From Candidatus Bipolaricaulota bacterium (GTDB taxonomy: Bacteria; Bipolaricaulota; Bipolaricaulia; Bipolaricaulales; Bipolaricaulaceae), in NCBI GenBank assembly GCA_938084715.1, contig CALKES010000006.1:1-50597 (forward strand): a stretch of DNA of 50,597 nt, given 5' to 3'. The notes under the pieces are model-generated. The model had not been told where the DNA came from, made no database searches, and saw only the letters and a list, made by a program, of their open reading frames with translations. Position 1 is the first letter of the stretch; the number at the start of each line of letters is the position of its first letter. Below are positions 38,770-48,307 of the stretch, piece by piece. Made by a program: the position numbers and the translations under genes.

Positions 38770-41700
38770 ATGAGACGAACGATCCTTGCGCTCCTTGCCG
38801 TGGGCTGGGCCGCCTGGGCCCAGCCGACCCCGAGCTTCACGGTGACCGTGGCCGGGGAGAAGACGTGGACGATCACCCTGGGGTTCGGGGCAACCGAGCT
38901 CCTCTCCGGGGAAGGGCTCGCTCCGGGGCAGCCTGCCCTCACCCAGACCCTCCGGGCGGAGATCGAGGGGACGGCCCTCGGGTTCGTCACCGTCCGGGCG
39001 AGCTTCAACGACCAGCTCGGGCCGGGGTTCCAGGACTTCCTTGTCACCGCCGCCCAAGGGCCGTGGAAGGGAGAGCTTGGGCGGTTCACGGTCGGGGCCG
39101 AGGGGGAAGGCCTCGGGGTGTACAACAAGCGGGTGCTGGGGGCCCGGGTCAGCTTTGCCGGGGAGACCGTTCAGGCCGGCGCCCTTGTCACCCGCCTCGA
39201 GGGGATCTCCGAGTCGCGGACGTTCCGGGGGGAACGGGGGTTCGCCGAGATGGAGTTCGCCCGGGAGGACCCGGACCGGCCGTGGGAGCCTGCCCCCTAC
39301 CTCCGCTCTGTGGAGGGGCTCGCCTACTGGCCCCTGCGCCTCCCCTTCGTGGAGGGGCTGACCCAGGTCACGCTGCGCCTGGACAAGACTGGCGCCCTGG
39401 GGACGTTCCTCGCCGACTGGGGTCTTGACTACCTCCTGCCTGACCTCGCGGCCGACGCCGCGGTCGCCTCCGGGGAGTACCTCGTCCTGCGGGACAATGG
39501 GGACGCCCTCGCCCTGCGCCTCTCCCCAGCTTCCCTCGCCCGGAGGGTCGTCCAGGAAGCGATCGAGGCCCACAACCGCCGCCTGGGCCTGGCGGGGGGG
39601 AGCCGCCGAACTTATCCCTTCGTCGGGGGGAGCGAGCTGGAGGGACGGTTCTTGACTGGGCTCACGGCCTACCTCGCCGTGGCGGTGGACGAGGACCGCT
39701 ACCCGTTTGGGGATCTTCGGCGCCGCCGGTACCTCCTCCTCGGGGAGAAGGACGTGATCGAGGGGTCGGTGGAGGTCTCCCTGCGGCTCCCGGGGGAGAC
39801 CGAGTTCCGGCCCTCTTCGGAGCTTCCCGAGTACCGGTGGTCCCTCCTCCCCGGACCGGGGGTCCTCGTGATCGCTTTTCCCGACTCCTTCTTCTCCGGT
39901 GGGGCCGTGCGGTTGAGCTACGCCTACCGCCGGGAGGGGGCGACGTTTTCCCTTGGGCTCTCTGTCGTCCCGGGCTCGGAGCGGGTGTACCTGGACAACC
40001 GACCCCTCGTCCGGGGCTCGGACTACAGCCTCGACTACGAGTCCGGGCTCCTCCTCCTCTTCACCCCGCTCGGCGAGGAGGACACCCTCCGGGTGGACTT
40101 CGAACGCCAGCGGGGAGGACTGGGCGGGGCGACGGAGTACGAGCGGAACCTGTTCGGCCTGTCCCTCACCTTCCCCGATCTCGACGGGCTTCGGCTCGGG
40201 ATCTGGCGGGCGATGGACTTCGGGACCCCGGGGCCCACGACGCGGACGATGCCCAACGCCCACACCGTGGCTGCCCTCTCCGCCGCAGGCCAGGTAGGGG
40301 AATGGCGGTACAGCCTCTCCCTTGGGGGCTCGGAGAACGTCTTTCCTGCCGACGACAACGCCCGCATCCCGACCGCCAACCGGATCCACGCCATCGCCGT
40401 CTTCTCCGCCCCCGACGGGACCTACGTCGTCTTCGCCCATGGAAACGGGCTCACGGCCTACAAGGACGGGGCTTTCTCCTCCTATAGCTCTGCCCACGGG
40501 CTCGGGGGCCGGGCGGCCTACGCCCTCCTCCCCCTCCCGGGTCAGCTCCTCGTGGGAACGGACTCCGGTCTAACCGTGGTTCGCCTCGCCGACCCTTCCC
40601 CTCTCGACCGGATACGGAGCTGGGTTCGGCTTGGCTCCTCCGACGGCGTCCCCGGAGCCCGGGTCGTGGCCCTGGCAGAGGGTGAAGGCCGGGTCTACCT
40701 CGCCACGGAGAAGTCCCTTGCCGCGTTTGCCCCGGCCGCCGCCGAGAGGCCCGCCTCCTGGGAGAAGATAGCCATCCCCGAGGGCGCCCTGGAACCAACG
40801 GCCCTCCTCGCCGCCGGGGAGGCGCTGTACTTGGGAACGGAAAACGGCCTGTTCGTCCGCCAGGGTGGGCTTTGGACGCGGGTCGTTGAGGTTGGGGGGA
40901 GGGTCCACGCCCTTGCCCTCCGGGGGGAGGAGGTCCTGGTGGGGACGGAGGAGGGGATCCGGATCCTCCGGGGTGGAACGGGAGCCGGGTGGGTGGTCTT
41001 GGGCCGACCCGTCTACGGGATGGTTGTCCACGACGGAGTCCTCTGGTACGCGGCGGGAGACGGCCTGTGGCGGGAGGGGGAGGCGGGGCCCACCCTTCGG
41101 GGCCGGGTGGTGGCCGTGGGGGCGGGTGGGGGGGCCGTCTGGGCCGGGGAGGAGGCCGACGAGGCGTTCTCCCTTCCGCTTTGGCGGGTGGGGGAGACGG
41201 TGGAGCGCTTCCCTCAGACCAGGACAAAGATCGACGGCCGGGACCTCGCCCAGTTCCGGGACATCCCGGCCTCGGAGCACACCCGGTACGGCCTCACCGG
41301 AAACCTCCTCCTCCAGCGCTCGGCGGGGGGATGGGACCTCGACCTCCGGGTTGCCAGCCGCCTCCCCGGCTACGAGGAGATCGGCCGAGCCGGTCGATCG
41401 GACGCGCACGGGATCTCCCTTTCCGCCCGGACGGTCCAGGGGCAGGCGTCCGTCGACCTCCGCGGTTCCTGGACGGTCACGGATCTCGCGGTGAGGCCGA
41501 CGGGCAAGCTGAGCGCGGGGCTCGACTGGCGGAGGACGGGATCCCCTTCCCTTTCCCTCTCCCTGAACCCCGAGTTCCTGGGGGACGGCCTCGTCCCCCG
41601 GACCGGGCTGAACCTCGGCTGGCGGGGGGGCGCCTCGGACAAGGGCCCCACCTGGTTCTGGAGCCTCACCGGAAGCGGATCCCTCCGCACCCCCGGCCTC

Positions 41701-42615
41701 TCGGCCTCGGGGCAGCTTGGGGCAAGCGGTTCCCTCCAACTCGCCCCCGGGTGGACCCTCTCCGGGAGCTGGGCCCGCCCTTTCCAGTCCGAGCGGGCCC
41801 GCGGCGAGGAGACGATCAGCGCCACCCTCAAGGGGACGGGGACGGTCCAGGGAGCGTCCTGGTCGATCGCCGGGACGGAGACCCTCCGCCACCGGCTCGA
41901 GACCGGGCGGTGGACCGCGGAACACGCGCTTCTGGGAGAGCTCCGGCCCCGGCCCCTCACGGTGAGCGGGACCCAGCTCGCCCCGCAGCTCTCGGGCTCC
42001 TGGTCCCTGACCCCATCCGATTGGCGGTGGAGCGGGCGCCTCGCCGCGGACCTCTCCAGAAGCCCGGTCCTGTTCCGGCTGAGCTTGAACCTGGGCGGGG
42101 CGTTCCAGCCGGCTACCGAGCGGGGGGAGCGGACGCTCGGGTACTCCGTGACCTGGGAGTACGGAGGCCTTCTTGGCCTCCGGCCCACCGTCCGTTGGGA
42201 CCGGTCGTGGACGACCCTCTCCCACCCCCGGTACGGGGAGCGGACGACGGAGAAGGAGGAACTCTCCCTGCGCCTCGCGGCCGAGGCCCCGGATCGGGGC
42301 TGGCGGGACTCCCTGAGCGTGGTCTGGAAACCGGGGGAGGGGAGGCTATCCCTGACCAACCGGTTCAGCCTGGCCCGGGAGGCGTGGACCCTCACCGCCG
42401 ACACCACGGCCACGGCGGAGGGAGAGACCGTTGAAGTGAAGACGATGGCCCAGGTCGGGGTCCCCCTGGACACGGTGCTCCAGGCGCTGGGGGGCCGCTC
42501 CGTCGGAGACGCGTGGACGGTCAACCTCGCCCTCGGCCACGCCCTCAAAGCCCGGCCCGAGGCCGGGCTCCAGGGCGCCCTGTGGCTGGGCGTAACGCTC
42601 GCTGTTCGCTTCTAG
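38770..42615 (+). CDS. giant outer membrane beta-barrel with internal beta-propeller
   Basis: 1,281 residues. Signal peptide RRTILALLAVGWAAWAQ. Residues ~20-520 are beta-rich with repeated amphipathic strands; VYLDNRPLVRGSDYSLDYES then GLLLLFTPLGEEDTLRVDFE (~405-445) recalls the DYxxDYxxGxI...LxVxFE modules seen in SprA/Sov-type proteins. Residues ~535-800 are a propeller: GTYVVFAHGNGLTAYKDGAF, LLVGTDSGLTVVRLADPSP, LYLGTENGLFVRQGGLW, EVLVGTEEGIRILRGGTG, about one blade per 45-55 residues. Residues ~830-1281 are continuous barrel strands (GLTGNLLLQRSAGGWDLDLR ... LGVTLAVRF) ending in Phe. No known family fits the whole. A translocon, an adhesin or a receptor are all possible; the operon with a PorV-like gene favours export or surface assembly. 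Confidence 0.7.
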   Translation: MRRTILALLAVGWAAWAQPTPSFTVTVAGEKTWTITLGFGATELLSGEGLAPGQPALTQTLRAEIEGTALGFVTVRASFNDQLGPGFQDFLVTAAQGPWKGELGRFTVGAEGEGLGVYNKRVLGARVSFAGETVQAGALVTRLEGISESRTFRGERGFAEMEFAREDPDRPWEPAPYLRSVEGLAYWPLRLPFVEGLTQVTLRLDKTGALGTFLADWGLDYLLPDLAADAAVASGEYLVLRDNGDALALRLSPASLARRVVQEAIEAHNRRLGLAGGSRRTYPFVGGSELEGRFLTGLTAYLAVAVDEDRYPFGDLRRRRYLLLGEKDVIEGSVEVSLRLPGETEFRPSSELPEYRWSLLPGPGVLVIAFPDSFFSGGAVRLSYAYRREGATFSLGLSVVPGSERVYLDNRPLVRGSDYSLDYESGLLLLFTPLGEEDTLRVDFERQRGGLGGATEYERNLFGLSLTFPDLDGLRLGIWRAMDFGTPGPTTRTMPNAHTVAALSAAGQVGEWRYSLSLGGSENVFPADDNARIPTANRIHAIAVFSAPDGTYVVFAHGNGLTAYKDGAFSSYSSAHGLGGRAAYALLPLPGQLLVGTDSGLTVVRLADPSPLDRIRSWVRLGSSDGVPGARVVALAEGEGRVYLATEKSLAAFAPAAAERPASWEKIAIPEGALEPTALLAAGEALYLGTENGLFVRQGGLWTRVVEVGGRVHALALRGEEVLVGTEEGIRILRGGTGAGWVVLGRPVYGMVVHDGVLWYAAGDGLWREGEAGPTLRGRVVAVGAGGGAVWAGEEADEAFSLPLWRVGETVERFPQTRTKIDGRDLAQFRDIPASEHTRYGLTGNLLLQRSAGGWDLDLRVASRLPGYEEIGRAGRSDAHGISLSARTVQGQASVDLRGSWTVTDLAVRPTGKLSAGLDWRRTGSPSLSLSLNPEFLGDGLVPRTGLNLGWRGGASDKGPTWFWSLTGSGSLRTPGLSASGQLGASGSLQLAPGWTLSGSWARPFQSERARGEETISATLKGTGTVQGASWSIAGTETLRHRLETGRWTAEHALLGELRPRPLTVSGTQLAPQLSGSWSLTPSDWRWSGRLAADLSRSPVLFRLSLNLGGAFQPATERGERTLGYSVTWEYGGLLGLRPTVRWDRSWTTLSHPRYGERTTEKEELSLRLAAEAPDRGWRDSLSVVWKPGEGRLSLTNRFSLAREAWTLTADTTATAEGETVEVKTMAQVGVPLDTVLQALGGRSVGDAWTVNLALGHALKARPEAGLQGALWLGVTLAVRF

Positions 42616-43460
42616 AACCGGACCCCGAACCCGAACCGGTGGGAGGATGAGAGGACGGGGTGGGTGAGGAGGGCGTAGTCGAGGACGAAGGACCCCCACC
42701 GAACGCCGAGGCCTACGGCCCAGCGGAGGCCCCCCTGGAGCCGGAGCCCGGCCCGGACCTCAAGGAGGTTCAGAAGCCCCCACCCGAGCCCGAAGGCGGT
42801 GTACTCCGAGGTCAGGTCGGCAGCGAGGAGGAACCCGAACGGGCTCACGAGGGCCGCCCCGACCCCGAAGTCAATCGACCACCCGTCGGGGGTGTCCCCG
42901 ACCCGCATCCCCAGGCCCAGGTCCCGGAGGGCGAGGCCGAACTGAAGCGCCCCGAAAGGCGTGTTCGTCCGCCCGAGGACCCCCACGTCCAGAGCGAACC
43001 CGCTCCCGGACTCGCCCCCGATCTGGACCCGGTTGAACTTGAGGTTGACTCCCCCCGCAGCCGGGAACGGGAAGACCCGGAACGGGGCGAGGTCGAACCC
43101 GAGGCCCAGGACGAGGGCCAGATGGGAGAAGGTGAGCGGATTCCCCTGTGGGTCGGTAATCCCCCCGACTCCGAGGTAGGCCACGCCTCCCCCGAGGTTG
43201 GGAAGGGCGCCGGCGATCCAGGTCACGGAGTAGAGCCCAAGGACGCTTGAGAGGCTGGAGTCGGCCCGCAGCCCCCGCGACCAGCCCAGGCCCGCCGGGT
43301 TGTAGAGGAGGGCGTCCGTTCCCTCGGCCAGGGCCAGGCCCGCCCCCCCGAACCCCATCGCCCGGACGGAGAGCCCCGCGTCGAACGGGTTCGGGAGCGA
43401 CTGGGCGACGGCCGCCCCCCCCGCGAGCGCTACCAGAACGAATACACCTATCCGTCGCAT
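42612..43460 (-). CDS. PorV/PorQ-like outer membrane beta-barrel 2
   Basis: 282 residues; ATG with GGAGGAGAC directly upstream, 9 bases after the PKD gene. Signal peptide RIGVFVLVALAGGAAVAQ. The motif VRAMGFGGAGLALAEGTDAL then LYNPAGLGWSRG matches barrel 1 and the PorV/PorQ/FadL group. Amphipathic strands continue to the end (HRFGFGVRF, terminal Phe). It is the downstream partner of the PKD protein gene and converges on the giant barrel gene with a 4-base overlap. Confidence 0.78.
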   Translation of the reverse strand: MRRIGVFVLVALAGGAAVAQSLPNPFDAGLSVRAMGFGGAGLALAEGTDALLYNPAGLGWSRGLRADSSLSSVLGLYSVTWIAGALPNLGGGVAYLGVGGITDPQGNPLTFSHLALVLGLGFDLAPFRVFPFPAAGGVNLKFNRVQIGGESGSGFALDVGVLGRTNTPFGALQFGLALRDLGLGMRVGDTPDGWSIDFGVGAALVSPFGFLLAADLTSEYTAFGLGWGLLNLLEVRAGLRLQGGLRWAVGLGVRWGSFVLDYALLTHPVLSSSHRFGFGVRF

Positions 43461-43469
43461 GTCTCCTCC

Positions 43470-46400
43470 CTACCGTACGACGAGGATCCTGCCGACCTCG
43501 GACCGCTCGGTCTTTCCGGCCACGGTGGCCGTGACGAGGTAGAAGTACAGACCATCGGCGATCCTCCGGCCGGCCTGGTCGGAGAGGTTCCAGGTGTACT
43601 GCCCACCCACGACATCCGCGGCGAGAACCGGCCGGCCGAGCATGTCGAAGATCTGGATCTTGACCGCGGTCGCCCCCTGGGGGAGGAAGACCTGGATCCG
43701 GGCCTGGGTCCGGGCCGGGTTGTCCAGGAGCTTGGTCCCGATGAGGGCCCCGCCCTTGGGCCGGACGTAGAGGGACAGGGTCCGGGGTTGGCTCCAGCCG
43801 CCGCGGGCGTTGCGGGCCCGGACGGTGACGGTGAACACGTTGCTCGCCGCGTAGGTGTGCTTGGCCGTCCCCGCAGTGGTGGTCCTCTTCGGGGTCCCAT
43901 CTCCGAAGTCCCACTCCCAGGTCGTCACCGGGTCGTCGGTTGGGGCCTGAACCGGGGCGGCGAACGTGACCTCAACCCCCACCTCCGGCACGGGCGGGAC
44001 CGCCGTCAGGCCCGTGACCGTGGGAACCACCCAAGGAGTGACCGTGACGTCGTGCGAGGCCAAACCCAGGCCGTTGGGGTGCGTCACCGTCAGGGTCACG
44101 GTGAACGTGCCCGCCTCCGCGTAGGTGTGGGTGACCTCACCCAGATTCGGTCCCTCCTGTCTGTTGCCATCCCCGAAGTCCCACGCGTAGGTGAGCCCGC
44201 CCCCCTGACCCGCCCCAGGGGGCAGTTCGACCTGGGCGATGAACTTCATCGGATCGCCCACCTTGGGGTTCTCCGGCTCCCAGCGGAAGTCCACGGTAAG
44301 CCACGTGACCTGAAGCCGGTGCTCCTTCGTCCCCGTGGCGGTGCCTTCGTCGATGACCGTGAGGCGGACGGTGAACGTTCCGCCCTTGCCGAAGGTGTGG
44401 GGCACGGAGGCAGGTCCCAGGGTGGTGACCGCCGGGGTGCCGTCCCCGAAGTCCCAGGAGAAGGTGGCCCGGGCGATGTCGCCGTCGGGGTCCTCAATCC
44501 CGCGGGCAGGGGTGAACGTCACCGCCTCGTTCCAGAGGGGCTTCTCCGGCTCCCAGGAGAAGTCGACCCCCGTGGGCGGGGCGTTCGTGACGTCCAGGAC
44601 CCAGGTCTTCTCCGCTTTGGCGCCGCCCTGGTCGGTGACGGTGAGCTTGACGGTGAACCGTCCTCCCTTCCGGTAGGTGTAGCGGACCGGGGCGGGCCCC
44701 ACCGTGAACTCCCGCTTGCCATCCCCAAAGTCCCAGTCGAACGTCGCGCTGCTGATCTTCCCATCGGGATCGTCAATCCCGCGGGCGGGGGTAAACGTGA
44801 CCTCGTCGCTCCACTTCGGCCGGGCAGGCTCCCAGGAAAAGTCGACCCCGGTCGGGGGGCGGTTGGTGATGGTCACCCGCTTCGTGGCCGCGGTGGAGGC
44901 CCCCCCCTCGTCGGTGACGGTGAGCGTTACGGTGAACTCACCACCTTTTCCGTACAGGTGACGAACCTCGGTGGGGCCGGTGGTGACGCGGGTTGTCCCG
45001 TCCCCAAGGTCCCACTCAAATCTAGCTGCGGCAATGTCTCCATCAGGGTCAACAATACCGCGGGCCGGGGTGAAGGTTACCTCGTCGCTCCAACCCGGGG
45101 CCGACGGAGTCACCGAGAACTGCACCCCTGTGGGAGGTCGGTTTTCGGGAACATCGATCGTGGCGGCAGCCTCGGCCTTGAGCCCGCCCTCATCCGTCAC
45201 GGTCAGCTTGACCGTGAACCGGCCCGCCTTTCCATAGCGATGGGTGATGATCTCTGGCCCTGTTCGGATCACTTTCGTCCCGTCGCCGAGGTCCCACTCG
45301 AACTTGGCTCTCGCTACATCGCCGTCGGAATCTGTGCTTCCTGACGGATCAAAGGTGAACGTGGTGTTCCATCGGATGTCCCGGGTCGGGGAGTAGGTGA
45401 ACCGGGCGAGGGGGGGCTCGTTAACCTTGGTGATGAACTCCGCCGGTCCCACCAGCACCCCGGTCGGGTATGTGGTAGCCCCTTCCGTGTGCCATACCGC
45501 GGTCTCGAGCCTCAACCGGCGCCCGGTGGCCGCTGTGGGGGCAACGGTGACGAGGATGATCAGTTCAACCGCCGTGTCATCGACCACCCGATTGTTTGTT
45601 CCGGTACTGATTCGCACGCCGGCCTGGCTGAACCCGCTTGTCTCCGTCGTCGCCCCCAGCAGGGCGTTGTCGCTTGCCCGGCGGACTTCGATCCGCGTCA
45701 CGTGGTGATCCGCCAGCGGGCTTGTCGTGGGATTGTTGCGGATGACCAGCGACTCCAGCAGGACGTCGTAGATGTCGGGATCGTTATCCTCCAGGCGCAA
45801 CCGCTGCATCACGAACTGCTCCCCCAGGTACACCGGGCGTTGGCGCACGTCCAACACTTCCGCCTTCTCCAGCCCCCCCCTCCCTGCCGGTCCGGTGGTG
45901 AGTGTAGCATTTCCGTAGGCAACGCGGTCGAAGGTGACCGCTCCCTCGCTGTGCCACACCGCGGTGGCCAGTTTGATCTGCCGACCGTCAGGAATCGGCT
46001 GCGTGGGGGTGGCGGCCTTGAGCGTCACCCAAACCTCGACCGCAAGCTCGGTGTCATCGCGAACTGTCCTGTTCGCAGTGGCGGGAATCCTCACCCCCCC
46101 TGAGCTCAAGCCGGTGACGTTGGTCCCCTGACCGATCACGGCACCGTCGCTGGCACGGCGAACCTCGATCTTGGCGACGTGAGAGTCGGCCAGACGGCGG
46201 TCTGCGGGAGCTACGTTGCTGACAACGAAAGACTCGATGGTTACGTCGTACGGGTCCTCATCGTCGTCCCGCAGCGTTATCCGCTGGGCCAGGAACGTCT
46301 GCCCGGCGTACACGTTGGTATCGGCCAGGGGAACGTTGTCCACCCGATCCAGCCCTCCCGGGGCTCCCACGACAAACACCTGGGCCTCCGATGCCCGTAC

Positions 46401-47372
46401 CCTTTCCCTTGCCTGTTGAACGGGCTCGGGTGGGGCAACCCGTGGTGTGTACAAGACTTGGGTCTCCAGCCACAACCTATGGCCTGGGACCGGGTTCGCC
46501 CTCAAGGTAATCCACACCTCGACCTTCACTTGGCCGAACGCGGGGACGCGGTTGTTCGATCCGGTCGTGACCACTGTTCCGGTGGTTGTCAGGTTCGCGA
46601 GCGGCGCCGCGCTGGTCTGCTGGCCAAGCACCGCGCCATCCCCCGCCCGCCGTACTTCGACCGCCGCCACGTGCCCCCCGCCCAGGGGGGTGGCACCGGC
46701 AATCTGGTCGGCAATATTTCGCACCACCAGCTGATCGACGGTGACCTCCACGGCGTAGGTGTTGACCATGATCAGGCGTTGGGCGAGGAACTTCTGACCC
46801 GGGAAGACGGTCCCGTCCTCCACGTCCGGGTCGTTGCGCGTGGCAAACAGGCTTACCCGAAACGTTTGGTCGGGGTTCGTTTCGGCCCAACCTGTGATCC
46901 CGGTATCTCGGCCGATGGAGTAGCCTGCCCGGGAGGCGATTCGGACCGTGGCCCCTTGGGGCACCGTGGCCCGAAGGCCCAGGTAGATGACCAGCTCCAC
47001 CGCTCCCCCGCGGGGGATGACGTTGTTCCCTGTGCACGCAACCCGGACCCCGTCGCCCGTCTCAAACCGGCCGAGGGTTCCGGGGCTCGTCTCCGCTCCC
47101 ACAACGACACCGGAGTCAGCGCGAACAACATCGACTCGGTTGAGAGAGGTACCTTCAAGATCTCCAGCAAGTCTTCTCACGTCAATCCAGTCTAGGGTCA
47201 GCGGCTCTGCCGCGACGTTGGTGACCACCACCCTCTGGGCGATGAAGTACTCCCCAGGGGCCACCGCGGCACCGTCGGCTCCCCGCGCCTGGTTGTGGTA
47301 CCCTGGAGCTTGGCCCAAAGCCACAACGGGGATCAACGTCAAAACCACTAGCAATGTGGACAGGCCTCTCAT
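43470..47372 (-). CDS. secreted PKD-repeat protein with four novel N-terminal repeats and sorting domain
   Basis: 1,300 residues from ATG at 47372 (AGGAGGG upstream); the open frame before it has no signal peptide. Residues 1-20 (RGLSTLLVVLTLIPVVALGQ) form the signal peptide. Residues ~40-650 hold four ~155-residue repeats beginning near 42, 194, 359 and 519, each with FxAQRxxL, then HVxxIEVRRAxDgAvlG, then NNRV and a late LETAVWHTEG. Residues ~656-1205 are six PKD domains (each with WDFGDG or WDLGDG and a TxTVTLTVTD strand). The last ~80 residues, LDNPARTQARIQVFLPQG, IQIFDMLGRPVLAADVV, IADGLYFYLVTATVAGK, ILVVR, are the sorting-like domain shared in the island. It is likely an extracellular fibre, adhesin or S-layer-type protein. 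The downstream gene encodes PorV-like barrel 2. Confidence 0.85.
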   Translation of the reverse strand: MRGLSTLLVVLTLIPVVALGQAPGYHNQARGADGAAVAPGEYFIAQRVVVTNVAAEPLTLDWIDVRRLAGDLEGTSLNRVDVVRADSGVVVGAETSPGTLGRFETGDGVRVACTGNNVIPRGGAVELVIYLGLRATVPQGATVRIASRAGYSIGRDTGITGWAETNPDQTFRVSLFATRNDPDVEDGTVFPGQKFLAQRLIMVNTYAVEVTVDQLVVRNIADQIAGATPLGGGHVAAVEVRRAGDGAVLGQQTSAAPLANLTTTGTVVTTGSNNRVPAFGQVKVEVWITLRANPVPGHRLWLETQVLYTPRVAPPEPVQQARERVRASEAQVFVVGAPGGLDRVDNVPLADTNVYAGQTFLAQRITLRDDDEDPYDVTIESFVVSNVAPADRRLADSHVAKIEVRRASDGAVIGQGTNVTGLSSGGVRIPATANRTVRDDTELAVEVWVTLKAATPTQPIPDGRQIKLATAVWHSEGAVTFDRVAYGNATLTTGPAGRGGLEKAEVLDVRQRPVYLGEQFVMQRLRLEDNDPDIYDVLLESLVIRNNPTTSPLADHHVTRIEVRRASDNALLGATTETSGFSQAGVRISTGTNNRVVDDTAVELIILVTVAPTAATGRRLRLETAVWHTEGATTYPTGVLVGPAEFITKVNEPPLARFTYSPTRDIRWNTTFTFDPSGSTDSDGDVARAKFEWDLGDGTKVIRTGPEIITHRYGKAGRFTVKLTVTDEGGLKAEAAATIDVPENRPPTGVQFSVTPSAPGWSDEVTFTPARGIVDPDGDIAAARFEWDLGDGTTRVTTGPTEVRHLYGKGGEFTVTLTVTDEGGASTAATKRVTITNRPPTGVDFSWEPARPKWSDEVTFTPARGIDDPDGKISSATFDWDFGDGKREFTVGPAPVRYTYRKGGRFTVKLTVTDQGGAKAEKTWVLDVTNAPPTGVDFSWEPEKPLWNEAVTFTPARGIEDPDGDIARATFSWDFGDGTPAVTTLGPASVPHTFGKGGTFTVRLTVIDEGTATGTKEHRLQVTWLTVDFRWEPENPKVGDPMKFIAQVELPPGAGQGGGLTYAWDFGDGNRQEGPNLGEVTHTYAEAGTFTVTLTVTHPNGLGLASHDVTVTPWVVPTVTGLTAVPPVPEVGVEVTFAAPVQAPTDDPVTTWEWDFGDGTPKRTTTAGTAKHTYAASNVFTVTVRARNARGGWSQPRTLSLYVRPKGGALIGTKLLDNPARTQARIQVFLPQGATAVKIQIFDMLGRPVLAADVVGGQYTWNLSDQAGRRIADGLYFYLVTATVAGKTERSEVGRILVVR

Positions 47373-47662
47373 CACAAACCCTCCTCCACTTCCGCGTACC
47401 CCATACCGTTGCGGGCGTGCCATACCTGGGCTGCCGCGCCGTCCCCGACGGTGAAACGTGCCCCACTTAGGGATAAAAGGCCGCTTGCACGCACCGGGCG
47501 GGGTCTGGGGCCGAGCAAGTTGCCAGTCCTCAGAGAACCGCACGCGGCCACTGTACGGGTCCCGTCGCCCCCGGCCCAACGGTCAGTGTCTCCCCCGTCA
47601 CGGAACTGCGCGGGAGGAAGAGGGGACAGATGTCCCCCCACCTCACCGGTGGCCCGAACCCC
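47373..47662. other. 290-base intergenic region upstream of the PKD gene
   Basis: I see no gene that I can support. An 89-codon minus frame covers most of it but has no family match, no ribosome site and no codon signal. The region holds a stem-loop at 47622-47637 and the PKD gene's ribosome site; no clear promoter boxes were found. Confidence 0.5.
47622..47637 (-). terminator. stem-loop after the small barrel gene
   Basis: GGGGACA-GA-TGTCCCC, a 7-base-pair stem 25 bases beyond the small barrel gene stop. In minus direction it is followed by TCTTCCTCCC, the pyrimidine run used instead of poly-U at other minus-strand terminators here. Confidence 0.5.
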
Positions 47663-48268
47663 TCACCGCCAACGAAGGGAAAGGGAAAGAAAAAGCCCCG
47701 AGAAGTCGGCGGCAGGGAGGCCCCGGGTCTCAATGGGGTTCCCCCGCCCGTCCCGGACGCGGGGGACCGGGGCGTAGCGGAAGCCCCCTCCAGCCGTGAG
47801 GGAAACAGGCCCGGCCCCGACCAGACGCCACGTCACCGCTCCACCCACGAGGATGCCCAGCCCCCCGCCCTCCACGACCCCCCCAAGGGCGGCCCACCCC
47901 GCCCCGGCGTAGAGGGAGAGGCCAACCGGGAGGCCCGGGAGGAGCTCCGGAAGCCGAAGTCCCGCCGAGAGGCTCGCAAGCGTTGCCCTCTGCTCCCGCC
48001 GCTCCCGACCGAGGATCGCCCCCAAGGAGGAGAGCCACCGCATCCCGAGGCCAACCCAGGGCCACGGCCAGACCTCAAGCCCCCCCTCCCACGCTAGGCG
48101 GAGCGGCGCAAGCGGGGCCCCGGCCTCCCCGGCCAGGAACTCCAGGCGCCGGTTGAGGAACTCCATGCCCACGGGTCCGATCCCGACCGAGACGCCCACG
48201 CCCGCCCCAGCGACAGGCCCGCTCAGGAGAACGGCCAAGAGGACAACCGCTATCCCTTTCTTCGCCAT
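47663..48268 (-). CDS. small secreted outer membrane beta-barrel
   Basis: 201 residues; ATG behind GGAGGTGATC. Signal peptide AKKGIAVVLLAVLLSGPVAG. The rest alternates in amphipathic strands rich in Gly, Leu, Trp and Val (WEGGLEVWPWPWVGLGMRWL, VGLSLYAGAGWAALGGVV, VSLTAGGGFRYAPVP) and ends FLSLSLRWR. That fits an 8- to 10-stranded outer membrane barrel. No family motif is recognised, and the PorV NPAGL signature is missing. It follows the third sorting-domain gene in the same direction, like the two PorV-like genes follow theirs. Confidence 0.65.
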   Translation of the reverse strand: MAKKGIAVVLLAVLLSGPVAGAGVGVSVGIGPVGMEFLNRRLEFLAGEAGAPLAPLRLAWEGGLEVWPWPWVGLGMRWLSSLGAILGRERREQRATLASLSAGLRLPELLPGLPVGLSLYAGAGWAALGGVVEGGGLGILVGGAVTWRLVGAGPVSLTAGGGFRYAPVPRVRDGRGNPIETRGLPAADFSGLFLSLSLRWR

Positions 48269-48307
48269 GATCACCTCCGACCCCGCACCCCTTGAGGGGG
48301 AAGAAGA

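Noticed and set aside
43900-45400. Possible DNA repeat or CRISPR-like array
   Set aside because: The repetition comes from the six PKD domains of one coding sequence; the DNA units are ~270-290 bases and diverged.
47372-47641. 89-codon minus-strand open frame in the gap before the PKD gene
   Set aside because: No ribosome site, no family match and it holds a stem-loop; probably non-coding.
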